DNA from: Comamonadaceae bacterium
GTDB taxonomy: Bacteria; Pseudomonadota; Gammaproteobacteria; Burkholderiales; Burkholderiaceae_C
DNA length: 33,072 nucleotides
Assembly: GCA_008080595.1 (NCBI GenBank)
Contig: VIKI01000097.1
Coordinates: forward strand, 9,535 to 42,606
Direction: 5' to 3'
Numbering within the stretch: the first letter of the stretch is position 1; each line of letters opens with the position of its first letter. Made by a program: the position numbers and the translations under genes. This document shows positions 1 through 8,354 of this stretch, piece by piece. The notes beneath the pieces were generated by a model. It was not told where the DNA came from, did no database searches, and was given only the letters and a program-made list of their open reading frames with translations.

Positions 1-414
1 CACGATCAGCACCATGCCCAGCACAATGCGCTTATCGGCGCTTTCCCTGAAAACAAACCAAGCCAGCAGCGCAGTCAACACCGACTCCAAGTTGAGCAAC
101 AGCGACGCGGTGGCAGCATGGGTATGTGCCAACCCCACCATCAGCAACAGCGGCCCAAGCACCCCCCCAAAAGTGATGGCTCCGAGCAGCCAGGGCCACT
201 CCTGGCGCGGCAAGCCGGGTGCGGCCCAACCCTTGTCGCGCAGCAGGCGTATCACAGCCAAGCCCAGACCACTGCCCAGGTACAACAAGCCCGCCAGCAA
301 AAAGGGGGATGAAGTCAGCCCGATACCTATCAATTGTTTGGCGAATGGCGTGCTGGCCCCGAACAGAATGGCTGCGCCCAAAGCCGGCAAGGCGGCGCGG
401 TGAAGTGGGTTCAT
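1..414 (-). CDS. EamA/DMT-family permease, 3' end outside window
   Basis: Reading leftwards from the ATG at 414, an open frame of 138 codons runs off the window edge without a stop. The product starts MNPLHRAALPALGAAILFGA and has at least four hydrophobic segments: about residues 6-30, 37-58, 75-95 and 102-120. The opening GAAILFGASTPFAKQL and the later HTHAATASLLLNLESVLTALLAWFVF blocks are typical of drug/metabolite transporter (EamA) half-domains, so this is an inner-membrane permease of unknown substrate. It starts 17 bp after the cadR stop and lies on the same strand, so it may be co-transcribed with that regulator. The missing half should hold the second EamA repeat. Confidence 0.8.
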   Translation of the reverse strand, partial: MNPLHRAALPALGAAILFGASTPFAKQLIGIGLTSSPFLLAGLLYLGSGLGLAVIRLLRDKGWAAPGLPRQEWPWLLGAITFGGVLGPLLLMVGLAHTHAATASLLLNLESVLTALLAWFVFRESADKRIVLGMVLIV

Positions 415-430
415 GACAATCAACCTAGGT

Positions 431-862
431 TCAACCCAAATGGGTGTGGCGCTCGGGCTTGGACTCGGCCTCCATGACGGCCAGGCCGTGCAGGATGCCG
501 CAGGCCGCCACCGCCTGCTCACTTTGGCAATGCTGACGCAAGGCCGCGAGCTGTTGCTTGAGCTGGGTGAGTTCACGGATGCGCTCGTCCACATGGGCCA
601 TGTGAGCATCAAACACGGCATTCACCGCACCACAATCTTCGCCCGGCTGGTCTAGCAGCAGTAACAGCGCGTGAATTTCTTCATGGCTCATGTCCAACGC
701 CCGGCAGTTGCGGATAAAACGCAAACGCTCCAGATGCTCCGGCCCATAAACCCGGAAATTGCCTGAGGTGCGACCCGGCTCGGCCAGCAAGCCTGCTTTC
801 TCGTAATAACGCACCGTCTCCACTGTGCATTGCGCAACTTGCGCCAATTCACCTATTTTCAT
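431..862 (-). CDS. cadR: Cd(II)/Pb(II)-responsive MerR-family regulator
   Basis: The protein of 143 residues begins MKIGELAQVAQCTVETVRYY, a MerR winged-helix DNA-binding domain, followed by a long coiled-coil dimerisation helix (about 80-118). Three cysteines in the effector region (EDCGAV near 76, RQHC near 112, AACGIL near 120) fit the Cys triad of CadR/PbrR-type sensors. A histidine-containing tail (RHTHLG) follows. I chose the ATG at 862 because the MerR domain starts there; an in-frame ATG at 883 would add seven unconserved residues and overlap the operator. It is divergent from the cadA-type ATPase, and the MerR-type promoter lies between them. Such regulators twist the over-long promoter spacer to activate the pump gene. 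Confidence 0.9.
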   Translation of the reverse strand: MKIGELAQVAQCTVETVRYYEKAGLLAEPGRTSGNFRVYGPEHLERLRFIRNCRALDMSHEEIHALLLLLDQPGEDCGAVNAVFDAHMAHVDERIRELTQLKQQLAALRQHCQSEQAVAACGILHGLAVMEAESKPERHTHLG

Positions 863-883
863 CGCCTGTTCTCCAAAAACCAC

Positions 884-914
884 TTGACTCTATAGTAACT
901 TCAGGTTGTCTAAT
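884..914 (+). promoter_or_regulatory. MerR-type promoter and operator for cadA
   Basis: A -35 box TTGACT (884-889) and a -10-like TCTAAT (909-914) are separated by 19 bp, the over-long spacing typical of MerR-activated promoters. The spacer carries an imperfect dyad, CTATAGT-A-ACTTCAG, centred near 897, closely resembling CadR/PbrR/ZntR operators. It faces the ATPase start at 941. Confidence 0.8.
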
Positions 915-940
915 TCCTGAAACTACTTTGGGCTCTCTCC

Positions 941-3111
941 ATGTCGTCTCAGAACCAACCTTCGTCACACGAACACCACCATGACCCCATCCACGGTCAT
1001 GAACCCCAGCACGCACCAGATGTTCCACAGGGCTGCGGCATCACCTGCTGCGGGGGTGGTCAAACCGGGGTGGCCAGCGTCGCCGCCGATAAACCGGTGC
1101 CAGATGCCGGCCTGATACAAACTCCCATTCGCATTCTGCAGATGTGTTGCCCGACCGAAGAGGCGTTGTTGCAAAAGAAGCTCGGTCCGATGGCGGGTGT
1201 GGCCGGCATGGAGTTCAACCTGATGCGGCGTTTGCTGACAGTCACGCATGAACCCACTACCATTGAGCCCATTCTTCAAGCCGTGCGTTCGCTGGGCTTC
1301 ACAGCCGAGTTGGTTGGTCATGCCCCAGCCCAGACTGAGCCCAGCCCGGAGCCAGCCAAGCCCTGGTGGCCACTGGCACTCGCTGGGCTTACAGCCATCG
1401 CCTCGGAGGCCGCGCAATGGGCGGGTTTACCCACCTGGGTTGCCGCCGTGTTGGCCATCGTGGCGGTGCTGGCCTGCGGCATCAGCACCTTCAAAAAGGG
1501 CTGGATCGCCCTGCGCAACGGCAATCTGAACATCAACTCGCTGATGAGTATTGCCGTGACCGGTGCCTTGTTGATCGGTCAGTGGCCTGAAGCGGCGATG
1601 GTGATGGTGTTGTTCACCATCGCCGAGTTGATCGAGGCCAAATCGCTGGATCGGGCACGCAACGCCATCCGAGGCCTGATGCAGCTCACGCCCGAGCGCG
1701 CCACCGTGAGGCAAGCTGACGGCAGCTGGTGCGAGGTGGCCGCCCCATCGGTGCAGGTGGGTGCGCTGGTGCGGATCCAACCCGGCGCACGCATCGCGCT
1801 GGACGGCCGTATCACCAGCGGGCGCTCCAGCATCAACCAGGCCCCTATCACCGGTGAAAGCCTGCCGGTGGACAAGACCGTGGGAGACGAGGTTTTTGCT
1901 GGCACGGTCAACGAATCCGGCTCTTTTGACTACGCCGTGACCGCAGCCTCCGATGACAGCACCCTGGCGCGCATCATCCACGCGGTGGAAGCTGCCCAGG
2001 GCGCACGGGCACCGACGCAGCGGTTCATTGACCAATTTGCCCGCATCTACACCCCGGCGGTGTTTGCCATGGCACTGGCGGTGGCCGTTTTGCCGCCTTT
2101 GCTGACCGATGGTGACTGGTTGGGCTGGGTCTACAAGGCGCTGGTGTTGTTGGTGATTGCCTGCCCGTGCGCGTTGGTGATTTCGACCCCGGTGACCATC
2201 GTCAGTGGCCTGGCCGCCGCCGCACGCCACGGCATTCTGGTCAAGGGCGGTGTCTATCTGGAAGAGGGTCGCAAACTGGCCTGGCTGGCGCTTGACAAGA
2301 CCGGCACGCTCACCCACGGCAAGCCGGTGCAGACCGATGGTGTGGCGCTCAACGGCTACGACGAGGCTGAAGTTCGCAGTCTGGCCGCCAGCCTGGCCAG
2401 CCGCTCCGACCACCCGGTATCTCGCGCACTCACCGATGCTGCCCGCCGCGACGGCGTAAGCCTGTGCAGTGTGACGGACTTTGAAGCCCTGCCCGGGCGC
2501 GGTACACAAGGCATCATCAACGGCAAGCCGTCATCCTGCTGACCGATGCGCAGCAGGTACACGGCTTGTTTGCCGTGGCTGACACACTCAAGGACAGCAG
2601 CCGCCAGGCGATGGCCGAATTACACGCCCTGGGCATCAAAACCCTGATGCTGACGGGTGACAACGCCCACACCGCTCGGGCCATTGCGGCACAGGTTGGC
2701 ATCGACGAGGCGCATGGTGACTTGTTACCCGAGGACAAACTCATGGCGATTGAGGCCAAGCTGGCCCTGGGTGGCGCGGTCGGCATGGCCGGAGACGGCA
2801 TCAACGACGCACCGGCGCTGGCCCGTGCCGACATCGGTTTTGCCATGGGTGCTGCCGGGAGCGGCACCGCCATCGAGACGGCGGACGTGGCCCTGATGGA
2901 CGACGACCTGCGCAAACTGCCGCGTTTTGTGCGTCTGTCACACGCCACCCATGCCCTGCTGGTGCAAAACATCGCGTTGGCGCTGGGCATCAAGGTGTTG
3001 TTTCTGGTGCTGACGCTGATGGGCATTGGCACCTTGTGGATGGCGGTGTTTGCCGATGTCGGGGCCAGCTTGCTGGTGGTGGGCAATGGGCTGCGCTTGT
3101 TGCGTAAATGA
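941..3111 (+). pseudogene. cadA: Cd/Pb/Zn P1B-type ATPase, broken by an internal deletion
   Basis: Residues 1-533 read from 941: a His/Cys-rich N-terminus (HEHHHDPIHGHEPQH, GCGITCCGG), one heavy-metal domain with a CCPTEE metal motif, transmembrane helices, the TGES phosphatase motif, the CPC membrane motif, the DKTGTLT phosphorylation site and the SDHP nucleotide-binding motif. The frame then stops at 2542. The other frame, open from about 2527, continues AVILLTDAQQVHGLFAVAD, TGDNAHTA, GDGINDAPALA and the last two helices to 3111. Comparison with remembered ZntA/CadA sequences indicates that about 30 codons of the nucleotide-binding domain are missing between INGK and AVILL, with a net frame change. 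If the sequence is right, no full pump is made. The preceding operator and cadR look intact. Confidence 0.85.
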
Positions 3112-3129
3112 CGGACAGGCTGATGGGGC

Positions 3130-3195
3130 AAAAAAATTCCTGATGCCAAGATCACCATCGTCGAGTTTATTGACCCGGCTTGTGAAGCCTGCCAT
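3130..3195 (+). pseudogene. Remnant of a DsbA/thioredoxin-like gene
   Basis: Just after cadA, one frame reads KKIPDAKITIVEFIDPACEACH. This is the first beta strand and CxxC active site (3181-3192) of a DsbA/DsbG-type thioredoxin fold. I know such genes as neighbours of cad/pbr ATPases. The match stops abruptly after the CxxC, where the sequence runs into the antisense end of the MFS gene. There is no start codon of its own in a normal context and no C-terminal domain. It is a scrap left by deletion or rearrangement. Confidence 0.6.
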
Positions 3196-4448
3196 TGGGG
3201 GCTGGTGACAACATGGGGTTTAGCCTTGGATGCGTCTCAGAACCAAAGTGCCAGAGCACCGCAGCCGACAAGAACATCGACACCGCTACAAACCAGAAAG
3301 CAGCCTCAACCGAGCCACTGAAATGCGCTGCAATGCCCAGCCCGAGTGCGCCAATCCCGTAACCCAGATCGCGCCAAAAGCGGTAAATACCAATGGCCGA
3401 GCCACGCCAGTTGGGGTGCGAGATGTCGGCAATGGCCGCCGACAGATTGGGGTAGAGCAAAGCCATGCCAAAACCGGAGACCGCCGCCGAGAACAACCAC
3501 CCCGCCATGCTGGTCTGCAGCGTCATCAGCGCCACACCCGCACCGCACAGGCACATTCCCCACACATTGGGTGGGTGCCGACCAATGTGGTCAGACAGCT
3601 TGCCGGTGAAAAACTGCGAGCCACCCCAAACAAATCCATAGGTACCCACCACCCAGCCGATCTCGGGCAAGCTCAATCCGCGTTGATAGAGAAACACCGG
3701 ATAAAACACCCAAACCAGCGCGTCCACAAATTTACACCAGTGTGAACACCTCCCAGGTGCTGGGCTGGGCACTGATATTGGTCGGATACCGCGGCTTGAA
3801 TCCCGCCGTCGAAGCCGTGAGATGTTTGGCCGCTTCCAGTTTGGCCCAGGGCAAGGTATCTTTGACCCACAGTCCGGTCAGTACCAGTGCACTCAGAATA
3901 GTGCTGAGGCCAAAAATGAGCAGCGCTGGACGTGCACCCCATCGGGTTGCCAGATAAGCGGTGATGATGCCCGCCAGTGCCAGGCCCACGTAACCGGCAA
4001 ACTCATTCAAACCGATCGTCAGGCCACGTTGATCCGCTCGGGTGATGTCCAGTTTGGAGGTTTGCGTCATCGACCAGGTCAAGCCCTGGTTGATGCCGAG
4101 CAACACGGTGGCAGCCACAATCCAGGCCCATGACGGTGCAAAGTAAACCAGTAGGGGAATCGGCAGCGCTGCCGCCCAGCCCAGCAACAGCACTTTTTTG
4201 CGCCCCATGCGCTCAGACAAGCGCCCGGCCACAAAATTGAGTGAGCCTTTCACAACGCCAAAAGCCACCACGAAAGCGGTGAGCAGCATGAACGAGTTTT
4301 TCGGTACCCCAAACTCGGATTCAGACAGCGCTGGCACCACGGTGCGCATCATGCCAATGGTGAAGCCCACCAGCATGACTTGCAGCAGTTGATGCAAAAA
4401 CTGATCCAGGTTGGCCCGGATGCCATGGGTTAGCGCCGCAGGCTTCAT
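3167..4448 (-). pseudogene. MFS transporter with frame break
   Basis: The first part (ATG at 4448, 238 residues) gives an MFS N-half, with GRLSERMGRKKVLLLGWAAA as the loop 2-3 signature, ending STWEVFTLV then a stop. The second frame picks up at about 3736 with KFVDALVWVFYPVFLYQRGL and runs through GKLSDHIGRHPPNVWG to a stop at 3167. Together they make one 12-helix permease in which TM7 has lost its beginning, roughly 15-20 codons, plus a frame shift. The last ~14 residues are encoded antisense to the thioredoxin remnant, so the natural C-terminus has probably been replaced. The gene starts two bases after the persulfide dioxygenase stop, so it belongs to that operon. Export of a sulfur oxyanion is only a guess. 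Confidence 0.75.
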
Positions 4449-4450
4449 CG

Positions 4451-5185
4451 TCAGGCAGCAATGTTGGCGGCAACGATCTTGTCCATGTCCGCCGGGCGCA
4501 GCGGAATATCCGAGAGCAGGGTTTCAATGAAAGTCGGCTTGTCCATCGACAGAGCGGCATTCCAGCGTTTCTCAAAACCAATGGTCGAGTTGGGTTTGCC
4601 TGACAGACCCACACCGCAGACGCTTCCGGCCTGGTGACCCGGGAAAAGCTCAACTTCGCTGGGTAAATTCAGTAATTTGGTGTGGATGCTGTCATACAGC
4701 TGGGCGGCCATGTCACGCTCGCGGCCCAGCAGATCGGGTCGGCCGACCGAGCCCACAAACAAGGTGTCTCCGGTGATGACAAACCAGGGCATATCCGCCC
4801 GGCGCTTGTCAGTCACCAGCAGGCAAATGCTGTCAGGGGTATGCCCTGGCGTGTGCAAGACTTCAACCGAAACATTGCCCAAATCAAGTGTCTGACCATC
4901 ACGCAGGGGTTCAAACCCGAAGCCGACCCGCCCACCTGCATTGGATTCATGCAGGCAATAAGGTGCACCGATGCGCTGCGCAAGTGCACGCCCACCTGAA
5001 TAGTGGTCAGCATGGACATGGGTGTCCACAACAAAATTGATGCTGACATTGGCTTTGTGGGCGGCTTCAATAAACCAGTCTTCATCACCTGCCACCACAT
5101 CCACTGCCATGGATTTTCCAAGGGTACCGCAGCCGAAAAAGTAGGAAAGGGAAGATTCTTGGGTTGGGAGTTGTTTGAAAAACAT
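4451..5185 (-). CDS. Persulfide dioxygenase, metallo-beta-lactamase fold (ETHE1/Blh-like)
   Basis: The protein of 244 residues has the metallo-beta-lactamase motif THVHADH near residue 55, HTPGHTPDS near 112, GDTLFVGSVGRPDL near 140 and FPGHQ near 180. The GRPDL block and the C-terminal SGKPNSTIGFEKRWN segment mark the persulfide dioxygenase group rather than glyoxalase II. It should use one Fe(II) and O2 to oxidise glutathione persulfide to sulfite in the cytoplasm. It follows the ArsR-rhodanese regulator and a DsrE-like gene on the same strand, a persulfide-handling context. The sequence looks complete and in frame. No strong Shine-Dalgarno sequence precedes the ATG. Confidence 0.88.
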   Translation of the reverse strand: MFFKQLPTQESSLSYFFGCGTLGKSMAVDVVAGDEDWFIEAAHKANVSINFVVDTHVHADHYSGGRALAQRIGAPYCLHESNAGGRVGFGFEPLRDGQTLDLGNVSVEVLHTPGHTPDSICLLVTDKRRADMPWFVITGDTLFVGSVGRPDLLGRERDMAAQLYDSIHTKLLNLPSEVELFPGHQAGSVCGVGLSGKPNSTIGFEKRWNAALSMDKPTFIETLLSDIPLRPADMDKIVAANIAA

Positions 5186-5256
5186 GGTGTGCTTCTGAAG
5201 TGTTGAGGGAAAACTGGCTTATTGCTTGTTGCTCTGGTTGGTTGGACGGGGTGGCT

Positions 5257-5610
5257 TCAGAACACCAGCACCTTGTCGGCCTGGGCCGTCCAGTCCGCCA
5301 GTTGCGCCAAAGTGCTCCGCATAGCGCCTTCGGTCATCTCGGCTTGTGTTAACCCACGGGCATCCATACAGGTACCACACAGGCCCACTTCGCCTTTGCG
5401 AATCAGCTTGCCCAGCATCAGCTGCACGTTGTAGTAGCCCTCGGGTACTTTTTGTCCGGCTTTGGCACAAGCCACCGCATCAGCGATCAGAAACAGGCGA
5501 ACCTGCTGGTCCTCTTTACCCACCAATGCCGCAGCGAGCCGCAAGGCGTTGTAGGCACGCTCATTGCCATAGGGGGCATCATTCAGGATGAAAAGTGTTG
5601 AAGTACTCAT
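5257..5610 (-). CDS. DsrE/YchN-family sulfur-transfer-like protein
   Basis: This small cytoplasmic protein of 117 residues begins MSTSTLFILNDAPYGNERAYNALRLA, the nucleotide-like fold start of DsrE-family proteins. It carries Cys at VACAK (about 48) and a CGTC pair (about 78-81), where the family often has a reactive Cys. DsrE-family members pass sulfane sulfur between carriers. The start overlaps the ArsR-rhodanese stop by four bases, so translation is probably coupled. The gene lies 71 bp upstream of the persulfide dioxygenase start. The exact partner cannot be read from sequence. Confidence 0.8.
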   Translation of the reverse strand: MSTSTLFILNDAPYGNERAYNALRLAAALVGKEDQQVRLFLIADAVACAKAGQKVPEGYYNVQLMLGKLIRKGEVGLCGTCMDARGLTQAEMTEGAMRSTLAQLADWTAQADKVLVF

Positions 5611-6302
5611 GATTTGGCTTTCGTTGAGACTGGGACTGTGGTGCTGGACTCAATGGCAAACCCAGCCGCTTGCCATTCACTGACACCGTCGGGTGTTTTG
5701 TGGGCTTTGTAGCCGCGTGCCAGAAGCAATTTCACGGCTTCGTCTGACATCAGGCAAAACGGCCCACGGCAATAGGCCACGATGTCAACATCCAGCGGCA
5801 ACTCGTTGATGCGCTGCTCCAGTTCACTCAGCGGCAGGGAGCGCGCATAGGGCAAATGCGCAGCCTCAAATTCTGTTTGAGGTCGCACGTCAATCACCAC
5901 CACTTGCCCATGACGTGCCTGTTGCAGCAATTCAGCCCGACTGGTTTTCACCAGATGATCGGGCTCAGACACCAGTTGCTGCAAGGCCATACGCATCTCA
6001 AGCAAATGCTCTTCTGCAACGGTGCGCAGCGACACCCCCAGTTGAGCCACGTCAGAACCACTCAGACGGTAAAAAATGTACTTGCCTTCGCGGCGAACCC
6101 GCACCAAGTTGGCATCACGCAGTGCTTTCAGGTGGGCACTGGCGAGCTTGACATCAATCGCCAGTTCAGCCGTGAGCATCTCCACACTCTTCTCGCCCTG
6201 AGCCAGCATTTCCAGCAGCTCCAGCCGTTTGGGGCTGGCAAAAGCCTTGCCAATGCGCGAAACCTGTTCGTACAAGCTGTCTTTGAGTGTGCGTTTGTTC
6301 AT
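5607..6302 (-). CDS. ArsR-family regulator fused to a rhodanese domain
   Basis: The N-terminal ~100 residues form an ArsR winged helix (SPKRLELLEMLAQGEKSVEML, then LASAHLKALRDANLVRVRREGKYIFYRL). Residues ~120-220 form a rhodanese domain (VVVIDVRPQTEFEAAHLPYARSLP) with candidate active cysteines in YCRGPFCLMS. The helix-turn-helix part has no cysteine, unlike BigR/SqrR, so sulfur sensing may use the rhodanese domain. The gene heads an operon with the DsrE-like protein, persulfide dioxygenase and MFS gene. A 9-bp inverted repeat lies four bases upstream of its ATG, suggesting autorepression. That it senses persulfide is inference from architecture and neighbours. Confidence 0.88.
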   Translation of the reverse strand: MNKRTLKDSLYEQVSRIGKAFASPKRLELLEMLAQGEKSVEMLTAELAIDVKLASAHLKALRDANLVRVRREGKYIFYRLSGSDVAQLGVSLRTVAEEHLLEMRMALQQLVSEPDHLVKTSRAELLQQARHGQVVVIDVRPQTEFEAAHLPYARSLPLSELEQRINELPLDVDIVAYCRGPFCLMSDEAVKLLLARGYKAHKTPDGVSEWQAAGFAIESSTTVPVSTKAKS

Positions 6303-6305
6303 GCC

Positions 6306-6331
6306 ATCATTCTATAGAACATTAGAATGAT
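6306..6331 (-). promoter_or_regulatory. Probable ArsR-rhodanese operator
   Basis: ATCATTCTA at 6306-6314 and TAGAATGAT at 6323-6331 are a perfect 9-bp inverted repeat with an 8-bp spacer. The site covers the ribosome-binding region of the regulator gene and so would block transcription or translation start. ATTC/GAAT half-sites recall those of BigR/SqrR-type persulfide sensors, but the spacing here is wider. Confidence 0.6.
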
Positions 6332-6402
6332 TGGCGAGAAAAATGATCAATACATCAGGACTTACGCAAAATCAGCAGTTTGTAGACTGGGCCCTGCTAT
6401 TG

Positions 6403-6476
6403 GCGCAAGCAAAAGACCCGAAGAACTACATTTTTTATAGCTGCTTGCGCATATTCAACATGGGCTAGAGGCCATT
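6403..6476. repeat. Dispersed Comamonadaceae-type hairpin repeat, copy 1
   Basis: TATAGCTGCTTGCGC at 6438-6452 followed by GGGCTAGAGGCC matches the copies near 19458, 21945, 22946 and 27380. GCGCAAGCA at 6403-6411 and TGCTTGCGC at 6443-6451 form a 9-bp inverted repeat. It lies in the 240-bp gap between two same-strand sulfur operons (6303-6542), which otherwise shows no gene. Confidence 0.6.
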
Positions 6477-6542
6477 TTTATTCACAAATTTGAGCCCATG
6501 CAAGGTTTTATGGCAGCTTGACGCTGTCACCCGACAGAAAAC

Positions 6543-6836
6543 TTAAACGCAACCCGTGGGTTTGGGTAGGCCACCGTACTTGGTGATGGGTTTCATGGGC
6601 CCGGTCATCCACAGTTTAAAAACGGCGTTTTGCTCTTCTTCAATGTATTTGGCAAATTTTCGGATCGGGGGCACGCTGCCAAATTCTTCGTAGTAGGCCC
6701 GTGCTCTCAGAATTTGCGCCCACTTGAGATCATCCAGTTCAAAGCTGTCCGCCTGTGCCATGGCGCGGCCAATGTCCTCCGTCCAGGCGGACATGTCCGT
6801 CAGGTAACCATCACCATCACGTTCGGGCAGGTTCAT
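6543..6836 (-). CDS. TusE/DsrC-family sulfur carrier
   Basis: The protein of 97 residues ends GGLPKPTGCV, the diagnostic C-terminal arm of the DsrC/TusE family with its penultimate reactive Cys. The second Cys of true DsrC, about ten residues upstream, is absent (GPMKPITKYGG), so it is TusE-like: a single-Cys sulfur carrier rather than a DsrAB substrate. No dsrAB or tusBCD genes are in the window. It overlaps the thioredoxin stop by four bases and is the last gene of the long sulfur operon. It likely receives sulfur from TusA/DsrE2 in the cytoplasm. The start at 6836 fits the family's N-terminal DGYL motif near residue 9. Confidence 0.85.
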   Translation of the reverse strand: MNLPERDGDGYLTDMSAWTEDIGRAMAQADSFELDDLKWAQILRARAYYEEFGSVPPIRKFAKYIEEEQNAVFKLWMTGPMKPITKYGGLPKPTGCV

Positions 6837-7222
6837 AAAGCAGTTTCTTTCATAGGTTTTTCAGGGGTCGCCTGGGCATGCTGGGCGATCAGTTGATCCA
6901 GAAATCGGCGCAGAAAACCTTCGGTTTGCATGCTGTGAAAACGGTCGGTCACAACACCTCGGCTGTAGGCAATCACCGTGGGAAAGCCTTTGGCCTGGTG
7001 TCGGCCAGCGATACGCATGTTTTCATCGGCATCGACTTTGGCCAGAATAAACTGGCCCGCATAGTCATGGGCCAGACGCTCCAGCACGGGGGTCAAAACC
7101 CGGCATGGGCTGCACCAGTCGGCCCCAATATCCAGCACCACCGGCAGCGTGTGTGAACGCTCCAGAACTAGCTCATCAAAACTGGCCTCTTCAACGTCGA
7201 TGACCCACTTCATCATCTTCAC
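6833..7222 (-). CDS. Cytoplasmic thioredoxin
   Basis: The 129 residues form a single thioredoxin fold with the active site ADWCSPCRVL (CSPC instead of CGPC) near residue 37 and the cis-proline segment KGFPTVIAYSRG near 78. There is no signal peptide, so it acts in the cytoplasm. Its start overlaps the yeeE stop by four bases and its end overlaps the tusE-like start, so it is tightly embedded in the operon. It may release sulfur from the YeeE/TusA/DsrE2 carriers as sulfide or keep their cysteines reduced; that role is inference. Confidence 0.85.
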   Translation of the reverse strand: MKMMKWVIDVEEASFDELVLERSHTLPVVLDIGADWCSPCRVLTPVLERLAHDYAGQFILAKVDADENMRIAGRHQAKGFPTVIAYSRGVVTDRFHSMQTEGFLRRFLDQLIAQHAQATPEKPMKETAL

Positions 7223-8328
7223 GCCCGCCAGTTTTGATAGTGCATGGTGGCCACCGAGGCAGCAATGATGCTGCCCAGAACCATGAAAGAGCCCAGGGCC
7301 AGGGTGGAGATGCCCGACATGCCCTGCCCTACGGTACAGCCCAATGCGGTGACACCGCCAAAACCCATCAACACCGCACCGATCAACTGGGTACCCAAAT
7401 CCTCCACAGACGCAAAGCCTTCCCAGCGAAATTGGCGTGAGGCCAGGGCATAAGCCAGGGAACCCGACAGCACGCCCAGGGCCGTGGCAATACCAAAGCT
7501 GATCAACAAGGATTTATCTGTCCACAGCATCAACAATTCAAGACCAAAGGCCACTGGAGCCACAAAACTGAAGGACTCGAGCGTGCGGGTGTTGGTGGCG
7601 AAGTAGACAATTTCCAGCGTGTCAGGGTTTTCACCGTGGCCAATGTGCCCGGTCAGATACCAGGCCGCCACCACCAGCAAGCCCAACACCACACCGCCCA
7701 ACATCTGGGTGGTGTTGCGGCGAAAGCGTTGGTCTTTCAGAATAAAAATCAGCAAGGCCAGACCGAGCACCGTCACACTGACCAGCACCGCCATCTTTTC
7801 CGCCAAACCTGTGGCCTTGGCCAACAAAATGGGCAGGGTTTGTCCGCTTAAGCCCCACTGGGACAAATCCAGTGTCACCGGGTCCAGAAAACTGGCACGC
7901 CACTGGCCGAACACACCTTTGAGTGTCATGTAGGCTGAAATACCCACAAACACCAGCACCACCAGTGAACGCAGGCTGCCGCCCCCGACACGAATCAGGT
8001 TTTTATTGGCGCAACCACCGGCAATGGTCATGCCCACACCAAACAAGCCCCCCCCGATGACCAAGGACAACCAGGGCAAGCTGGGGCGCACATAGATGGA
8101 TTTCGACAAGTCAACCAGTCCTTGGGTAAAGAGCAGTTGTGTGCCCACCATGGCCACCACAATGGCCAGAAGCCACATGCGCATGCGGCCCCAATGCTCC
8201 ATGTTGACCACATCGGAAATCGCACCCATGGTGCAAAAGTTGGTCTTGTTGGCCACCGCACCAAAGACAAAGGCCAGCACAAAGCCACCCCAAACCACCC
8301 AAGCCGATGGATTCACAGCTTCTGTCAT
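7219..8328 (-). CDS. YeeE/YedE-family sulfur-compound transporter
   Basis: The protein of 369 residues has about nine or ten hydrophobic helices and the conserved cysteine motifs of the family: NKTNFCTMGAISD near 29, GGCANKNLIRVGGG near 105 and LGCTVGQGMSGIS near 335. Family members such as YeeE/TsuA take up thiosulfate, and related proteins are placed with sox genes. Here it sits between a periplasmic DUF302-like protein and a thioredoxin, upstream of a TusE-like carrier, which suggests import of a sulfur unit into the cytoplasm. It is complete and in frame. The substrate is not defined by sequence. Confidence 0.88.
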   Translation of the reverse strand: MTEAVNPSAWVVWGGFVLAFVFGAVANKTNFCTMGAISDVVNMEHWGRMRMWLLAIVVAMVGTQLLFTQGLVDLSKSIYVRPSLPWLSLVIGGGLFGVGMTIAGGCANKNLIRVGGGSLRSLVVLVFVGISAYMTLKGVFGQWRASFLDPVTLDLSQWGLSGQTLPILLAKATGLAEKMAVLVSVTVLGLALLIFILKDQRFRRNTTQMLGGVVLGLLVVAAWYLTGHIGHGENPDTLEIVYFATNTRTLESFSFVAPVAFGLELLMLWTDKSLLISFGIATALGVLSGSLAYALASRQFRWEGFASVEDLGTQLIGAVLMGFGGVTALGCTVGQGMSGISTLALGSFMVLGSIIAASVATMHYQNWRA

Positions 8329-8354
8329 GTCACAACTCCAAATGTTCTATGGCT

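Noticed and set aside
14-403. Plus-strand frame of 129 codons at the window start
   Set aside because: Antisense of the DMT permease, whose minus-strand frame has proper membrane helices.
1427-2509. Long antisense frame (360 codons) opposite cadA
   Set aside because: It mirrors the codon pattern of cadA, has low-complexity His/Gln/Gly-rich translation and no recognisable motif; the plus strand has all P1B motifs.
2511-2545. Programmed ribosomal frameshifting or bypassing in cadA, the MFS gene, murJ or the monooxygenase
   Set aside because: In cadA and the MFS gene coding sequence is missing, so a frame change alone cannot restore the protein; no slippery run with a downstream stimulator is seen. 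It remains conceivable only for murJ.
6438-6476. CRISPR-like repeat
   Set aside because: The related copies are dispersed kilobases apart, in both orientations, without regular spacers or cas genes.
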